From: Burkholderiales bacterium
GTDB lineage: Bacteria > Pseudomonadota > Gammaproteobacteria > Burkholderiales > Burkholderiaceae_E
Direction of reading: 5' to 3'
DNA length: 35,573 nt
Assembly (NCBI GenBank): GCA_003576795.1
Contig: QEVN01000006.1
Location: 1-35,573, forward strand
The notes below the pieces were generated by a model that searched no databases, was not told the DNA's origin, and worked only from the letters and a program-made list of their open reading frames with translations. Within the stretch, counting starts at the first letter, position 1. Every line of letters starts with the position of its first letter. Below are positions 32,346 through 35,573 of the stretch, one piece after another. The translations under genes and the position numbers were made by a program.

Positions 32346-32908
32346 ACCCGCTGCGCTGGCCCGCCTTCGCCGCGTTCGCGCTTGCCGCGAGCATCGCCGT
32401 GGCGCCTGCGCTGTCGGCGGACACGCCTCCGACGCATCGCGGATCGCTGCTGCCGCTGGTGCAGCCGCTGTGGAGCGAGCTGACGAGCGCGCAGCAGTCC
32501 GTGCTCGCCCCCTTCGAGCAGCAGTGGAACAGCTGGTCCTTCGCCGAGAAGCGCGGCTGGCTGCAACTCGCCGAGCGCGTTCCGCAGATGTCCGACGAAC
32601 AGCGCGAACGCGTGAACGAGCGCATCCAGGAGTGGGCGAAGCTCACGCCCGAGCAGCGCCGGCTCGCGCGCCAGAACTACCGGCTCGCCAAGCGCCTCGA
32701 CCCCGACGAGCGGCAGGCGCAATGGGAGCGCTACCGCGAAATGACGCCGGAGCAGCGCGCCGTGCTGCGTACCAGCGGCACGAGCAACACCGCGGCGCGC
32801 CACGCCGGCGCGCGCACGGGGCTCGCCAAGCAGGCCGCGCAGCCGCTCGCCGAAGTCGTCAAGCGCGACGGCAAGCCCGCCAAGCGCCCGCGGCGCGTCG
32901 TCTACTGA
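32342..32908 (+). CDS. Secreted helical protein with LTxxQ-like motifs, DUF3106-like
   Basis: A 188-residue protein with a signal peptide (cut probably after ALSA near residue 26). The mature part is predicted helical and rich in Gln, Arg, Glu and Trp. Four LTxxQ-like motifs occur: LTSAQ 47-51, MSDEQ 83-87, LTPEQ 101-105 and MTPEQ 134-138. Such motifs mark periplasmic helical-hairpin proteins of the Spy/CpxP type; DUF3106 is the family I recognise. The C terminus is very basic. With the sigma factor and one-span protein just upstream it may be the periplasmic sensor of the set (inference). It overlaps both neighbours (ATGA upstream, TGATG downstream). Confidence 0.75.
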   Translation: MNPLRWPAFAAFALAASIAVAPALSADTPPTHRGSLLPLVQPLWSELTSAQQSVLAPFEQQWNSWSFAEKRGWLQLAERVPQMSDEQRERVNERIQEWAKLTPEQRRLARQNYRLAKRLDPDERQAQWERYREMTPEQRAVLRTSGTSNTAARHAGARTGLAKQAAQPLAEVVKRDGKPAKRPRRVVY

Positions 32909-33411
32909 TGGCGCTTCCCGAGCTCGCGCCGGCCGCCGATCCCTGGCGCCGGTTCATGGGCTTCGCCTACGAAGCGATCATCCTGTTCGGCGTGGTCTGG
33001 TTCGCCGATTACGCGTTTTCCGCGCTCACGCAGTTCCGCGGGCATCCGGGGGCGCTGCGAACGGCGTTTCAGTGGTTCACGCTCGGGGTGCTGGCGGCGT
33101 ACTTCACCTATTTCTGGAGCCAGGGGCGAAGGTCGCTGCCGATGAAGACGATGTCGCTGCAGTTGCAGACGCGCGCGGGCGGCCCGGTGAACCCGGTGCA
33201 GGCGTTCGCGCGCTTCGCGGCGATCGCGGCCTTGTGCGTGGGCGCGCTGGCGGCGGGGTATTTCGTGCACCCGGCGCTGTATGCGCTGCTCGTGGCACCG
33301 TATGTGTGGACCTTCATCGACAAGGACCGGCGGGGGTTGCACGACGTGATCAGCGGCACGCGGCTGGCTCGCGTGGATCCGTCGCCGGGGATGAGGTCGG
33401 TGGACGTGTAG
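32908..33411 (+). CDS. RDD family membrane protein
   Basis: A 167-residue membrane protein of the RDD family, with spans at about 18-40, 55-71, 100-120 and perhaps 122-135. Family residues: R14-R15 before the first span, GRRSLPMKTMSL after the second, and DRRGLHDVISGT at 140-151. RDD proteins are poorly characterised; some are linked to ion transport. It is the last gene of the four-gene unit, its ATG sharing one base with the preceding stop. Confidence 0.9.
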   Translation: MALPELAPAADPWRRFMGFAYEAIILFGVVWFADYAFSALTQFRGHPGALRTAFQWFTLGVLAAYFTYFWSQGRRSLPMKTMSLQLQTRAGGPVNPVQAFARFAAIAALCVGALAAGYFVHPALYALLVAPYVWTFIDKDRRGLHDVISGTRLARVDPSPGMRSVDV

Positions 33412-33566
33412 CGGGAGGGCGCGGCAGCGGCTGGCGCGGCACGCGTCGGTGGGGCCGCCTCCTCTGTGCCGGAGGGACTGCCTCCCTCGAGGGTGCGGGC
33501 CAGCGGAGCTGCTGCGGGGGTGCGGGCTGAAGCCCGGCGTGAGCCGTCGGGCGGGTGCAGGGGCGC

Positions 33567-33596
33567 GTGCGGGTGCGGGTGCGGGTGCGGGTGCGG
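33567..33596. repeat. Hexamer tandem repeat GTGCGG x5
   Basis: Five exact GTGCGG units in a row, followed by a short G run. Prone to slippage; length is likely to differ between strains. Confidence 0.9.
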
Positions 33597-33634
33597 GGGG
33601 CGTGCATCCCGCGCGGCAGCGCCAGCCGCGCGGT

Positions 33635-33706
33635 CGGGCAACAGTATGTTGCCTTTCCGCTTGTCAAATGCGTTCCACAAGCGGAAAGGCAACATTCCGT
33701 TGCTCG
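33635..33706 (+). repeat. 72-nt palindromic element, copy 1
   Basis: An 8-nt outer arm CGGGCAAC (33635-33642) pairs with GTTGCTCG (33699-33706, one G-T pair). A 3x3 internal loop follows, then a perfect 19-bp inner stem: ATGTTGCCTTTCCGCTTGT (33646-33664) with its exact complement at 33677-33695, and a 12-nt loop. Copy 2 at 34629-34700 is identical at 67 of 72 positions and in the same orientation. No transposase is present. It could be a REP/MITE-like element, a bidirectional terminator without T-run, or a structured RNA. Confidence 0.9.
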
Positions 33707-33790
33707 AAGAGTGGAAGGTTGCAGCGCCGGAACGCCGGGCGCTGAGCTCCGGAGCGCGCAACTGCCGGAGCGTGGAAGCCGCAGAGCGCC

Positions 33791-33814
33791 CGGGGCCGGG
33801 GCCGGGGCCGGGGC
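33791..33814. repeat. Hexamer tandem repeat CGGGGC x4
   Basis: Four exact CGGGGC units, ending 12 nt before the stop codon of the antitoxin gene on the other strand. Confidence 0.9.
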
Positions 33815-33826
33815 CGCAAACGTCGA

Positions 33827-34144
33827 CTACGCCGCTCGCTTCGATGCGCGGCGTGGTTCCACGCGCCTGCGTATCTCATCGCGCGTAGGCAGCGTCTTCA
33901 GGTCGTAAGTCGCCTGCAGACTCATCCAGGACTCTGCGTCGCCGCCGAAATAACGGGCGAGGCGCTCGGCGGTGTCGGCCGTGATCGATCGCCGCTCCTT
34001 GACGATTTCGTGAATCCGAGTTGCCGGCACACCCAGGGCCAACGCGAGCGCGTTCACACTCATCTCCAACGGAGCGAGGAAGTCGTCGCGCAGGATCTCT
34101 CCCGGGTGTACCGGGCGCATGCGATTGACCGGTCGGCTCATCAT
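33827..34144 (-). CDS. higA: HigA-type antitoxin (XRE helix-turn-helix)
   Basis: A 105-residue antitoxin of the HigA/VapI class: MRPVHPGEILRDDFLAPL near the N terminus, an XRE helix-turn-helix at about 25-75 (ALALALGVPATRIHEIVKER, then ITADTAERLARYFG), and AESWMSLQATYDLKT after it. It would bind toxin and repress its own promoter. Two ATGs (34144 and 34141) follow GAGGA; either may start it. The frame is open upstream into the toxin remnant because the toxin stop codon appears changed to CGA (34151-34153), so a fused toxin-tail/antitoxin starting at ATG 34246 is possible. The gene looks intact. Confidence 0.88.
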   Translation of the reverse strand: MMSRPVNRMRPVHPGEILRDDFLAPLEMSVNALALALGVPATRIHEIVKERRSITADTAERLARYFGGDAESWMSLQATYDLKTLPTRDEIRRRVEPRRASKRAA

Positions 34145-34150
34145 GATTCC

Positions 34151-34432
34151 TCGGTGGTAGTCGACAATCTCGACTTCGGTCGGCCCTGCCTCCGTCCACA
34201 CGAAGCAAAGCCGGAACTGATCGTTGATTCGAATGCTGTGTTGCATTTTCTTTCCTGTCGCCGCGCAACGCCTGGAGCTGATTGCCGGGCGGCGACCGCA
34301 AGAACTCCAACGTATTCGCGGCGTCCAGTTGTGCCAGCCTACGCACCGCAGCATCCTCGAACGCACGGAAGCGAGGAGGCGAACCCCCTTCGAACAGCAG
34401 TGCGTGTACTAGCAGCGGAACGACAGAATCAC
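34151..34432 (-). pseudogene. higB: Decayed HigB-type toxin gene
   Basis: About 94 codons of a RelE/ParE-superfamily HigB (killer) toxin in three frames. The N terminus starts at GTG 34430-34432 (M-ILSFRC), meets a TAG at 34409-34411, then YTH. After a -1 shift near 34400 it continues as LFEGGSPPRFRAFE, then AQLDAANTLEFLRSPPGNQL and ALRGDRK. A second shift occurs in the A-rich tract near 34246-34253, followed by HSIRINDQFRLCFVW and VEIVDYH. The stop expected after DYH reads CGA. Four separate lesions argue against sequencing error alone. The order toxin then antitoxin is standard for higBA. Confidence 0.8.
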
Positions 34433-34440
34433 GATCGATT

Positions 34441-34494
34441 GTATTACTCGGAACGTAATACGTAAGCCGTAATACAACAGCTCTGACGTATTGC
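34441..34494. promoter_or_regulatory. Putative higBA operator/promoter with GTATTAC half-sites
   Basis: An AT-rich patch just upstream of the toxin start. GTATTAC (34441-34447) and GTAATAC (34455-34461) form a 7-bp inverted repeat with a 7-nt spacer. A further GTAATAC lies at 34469-34475 and a degenerate GTATTGC at 34488-34494. On the - strand TACAAT close to the toxin start could serve as -10. HigA proteins bind such repeats; binding here is inferred. Confidence 0.5.
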
Positions 34495-34628
34495 AGACTC
34501 AAGCAACCGATCCGATCATGACGCGACGACGATCTCCGGGTCGAGGCTCGGACCGACAACCGGCTTAGACCCCGTGCCTTGACCGCCACCTGCGGCCTTC
34601 AGTCCCGCACGCGCCGCCTGCGCGCAGT

Positions 34629-34700
34629 CGGGCAACCGCATGTTGCTTTTCCGCTTGTGAAATGCGTTCCACGAGCGGAAAGGCAACATTCCGTTGCTCG
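34629..34700 (+). repeat. 72-nt palindromic element, copy 2
   Basis: Same outer arms and 12-nt loop size as copy 1, 994 nt further along in the same orientation. The inner stem arms are 34640-34658 and 34671-34689. Relative to copy 1 it has 5 changes: two in the internal loop (left side), one in the terminal loop, and two in the stem, both of which turn a Watson-Crick pair into a G-U pair if the + strand is transcribed. Confidence 0.9.
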
Positions 34701-34736
34701 AAGGGTGGAAGCGTCGGAGCGTCGGCGCCGGCGAGC

Positions 34737-34817
34737 GGTGTGCCCGGGGCTGGTGCGGTGTGCCCGGGGCTACTGCAGTGTGCCCGGAGGCTGGTGCGGT
34801 GCGCCCTGGGACTATGC
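34737..34817. repeat. Imperfect 20-nt tandem repeat, four units
   Basis: Units start at 34737, 34757, 34777 (21 nt) and 34798. The shared core is GTGTGCCCGGGGCT followed by a variable TGC-ending part; the fourth unit is most diverged. It follows the palindromic element and precedes the decarboxylase stop. Confidence 0.8.
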
Positions 34818-34864
34818 GCAAGCAGCACGGTTCCGCGCGCCTGCGTCCCGCCACCTGTGCGCCT

Positions 34865-35573
34865 TCAATCCCGCACGCAGTCCACGTAATACCGCAGCAT
34901 CCCCCCCTCCAGTTCGACCACGAGCCCGTGCACGTCGGTCTCGAACCCCGGGAAGCGCGCGTTGAAGTCGCGCGCGAACTTCAGGTACTCGACGATCGGC
35001 TTGTTGAAGCGCTCGCCCGGGATCAGCAGCGGAATGCCGGGCGGATACGGCGTGACGAGCATCGTCGTGATGCGCCCTTCGAGCTCGTCGATCGGCACGC
35101 GCTCGACGCGCCGGTGCGCCAGGCACTCGAAGGCTTCCGACGGCCGCATCGCCGGCTGCATGTTCGACAGGTACATCTCGGTGGTGACGCGCGCGATGCC
35201 GTAGCGGCGGTACTGCTCGTGGATCTGCGAGGCGAGATCGCGCAGGCCGATGCGCTCGTAGGCCGGGTGCGCCTGCACGAACTCGGGCATCACGCGCCAC
35301 AGCGGCTGGTTCGTGTCGTAGTCGGTCTTGAACTGCTGCAGCTCGGTGACGAGCGTGTTCCAGCGTCCCTTCGTGATGCCGATCGTGAACATCACGAAGA
35401 ACGAGTAGAGCCCCGTCTTCTCGACGACGACGCCGTGCTCGGCGAGGTACTTGGTGACGATCGACGCGGGAATACCCGACGGCGCGAACTTGCCGTTCAT
35501 GTCCAGGCCCGGCGTGACGATCGTCGCCTTGATCGGGTCGAGCATCGTGAAGTGCGTGGCGAGCTTGCCGAAG
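34865..35573 (-). CDS. Orn/Lys/Arg decarboxylase, C-terminal part
   Basis: The last 236 residues of a PLP-dependent decarboxylase of the large (about 750-residue) Orn/Lys/Arg group; the frame is open to the right edge, so the start is outside the window and the ATG at 35545 is probably internal. Family blocks: DPIKATIVTPGLDMNG, YLAEHGVVVEKTGLYSFFVM, GITKGRWNTLV, and a C-terminal domain with YPPGIPLLIPGERF, which ends in GGMLRYYVDCVRD. The PLP lysine lies upstream and is not visible, so arginine, lysine or ornithine cannot be chosen. Such enzymes make polyamines or consume protons in acid stress. Confidence 0.92.
   Translation of the reverse strand, partial: FGKLATHFTMLDPIKATIVTPGLDMNGKFAPSGIPASIVTKYLAEHGVVVEKTGLYSFFVMFTIGITKGRWNTLVTELQQFKTDYDTNQPLWRVMPEFVQAHPAYERIGLRDLASQIHEQYRRYGIARVTTEMYLSNMQPAMRPSEAFECLAHRRVERVPIDELEGRITTMLVTPYPPGIPLLIPGERFNKPIVEYLKFARDFNARFPGFETDVHGLVVELEGGMLRYYVDCVRD

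Larger units (their letters stand above)
33412..33826. other. Gene-poor intergenic stretch with repeats
   Basis: 415 nt between the convergent RDD and antitoxin genes. It holds two hexamer tandem arrays and one copy of a 72-nt palindromic element (listed separately). Reading frames cross it on both strands, but their predicted products are low-complexity and differ between the two element copies, so I see no gene. Confidence 0.7.
34433..34864. other. Gene-poor intergenic stretch with operator, palindrome and tandem repeats
   Basis: 432 nt between the toxin remnant and the decarboxylase. It contains the half-site cluster, the second palindromic element and an imperfect 20-nt tandem repeat. 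The overlapping frames on both strands lack any recognisable domain and I call no gene here. Confidence 0.7.

Noticed and set aside
33635-33706. Integron attC site
   Set aside because: The arms contain AAC and GTT ends, but the sequence before AAC (GGGC) does not match the RYYYAAC core, the inner stem is perfectly paired without the usual extrahelical bases, and no integrase is present.
33635-33706. Ordinary rho-independent terminator for the RDD gene
   Set aside because: No T-run on either side of the hairpin and the stem is far longer than usual. A terminator role is possible but not shown.
34516-34854. Small protein-coding gene on the - strand across element copy 2 (and its counterpart across copy 1)
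   Set aside because: The peptides from the two copies differ by many amino acids while the DNA keeps its stem pairing, and the frames run through tandem repeats. This fits a non-coding element.
33412-34864. CRISPR array
   Set aside because: The tandem units are contiguous with no unique spacers, and no cas genes are near.

Overview
The window is GC-rich chromosomal DNA with short gaps and many ATGA or GTG stop/start overlaps. Protein content and gene order (tpiA-secG-tRNA-Leu-nuoA..N, ilvBHC-psd-pssA, sigma factor-DUF3619-DUF3106-RDD) point to a betaproteobacterium, most likely Burkholderiales. This is a judgement from protein similarity and order; no search was run.

Region 1 (1-9326, + strand) is one tightly packed catabolic operon. 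It holds the end of a coenzyme-B12 acyl-CoA mutase large chain without its own cobalamin domain, a MeaB-type GTPase fused to a PaaI-like hotdog thioesterase, a long-chain-type acyl-CoA synthetase, and a complete branched-chain-amino-acid-type ABC importer (livG, livH, livM, livK, livF). Together they suggest uptake of a carboxylic acid, activation to its CoA thioester and carbon-skeleton rearrangement, with mutase repair and thioester clearing in one polypeptide. The substrate cannot be read from the sequence.

Region 2 (9318-26233, - strand) begins with tpiA, secG and tRNA-Leu(GAG), then the full 14-gene nuoA-nuoN complex I operon, ending in a NUDIX hydrolase whose 3' end overlaps livF. The tRNA ends 14 nt before the nuoA start codon. 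Region 3 (26322-31060, - strand) is ilvB-ilvH-ilvC-psd-pssA: branched-chain amino acid and phosphatidylethanolamine synthesis. A sigma-70-like promoter and a leader of about 170 nt precede ilvB.

Region 4 (31354-33411, + strand) is an overlapping four-gene unit: an ECF-like sigma factor, a single-span membrane protein (DUF3619-like), a secreted helical protein with four LTxxQ-like motifs (DUF3106-like) and an RDD membrane protein. Its layout parallels sigma / anti-sigma / periplasmic-sensor systems such as CnrH-CnrY-CnrX and is the best candidate for an undescribed signalling system here.

Region 5 (33412-34864) is a gene-poor accessory island: hexamer and 20-mer tandem repeats, two nearly identical copies of a 72-nt palindromic element, and between them a HigBA-type toxin-antitoxin locus with an intact antitoxin and a broken toxin. 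The window ends inside a PLP-dependent Orn/Lys/Arg decarboxylase on the - strand.
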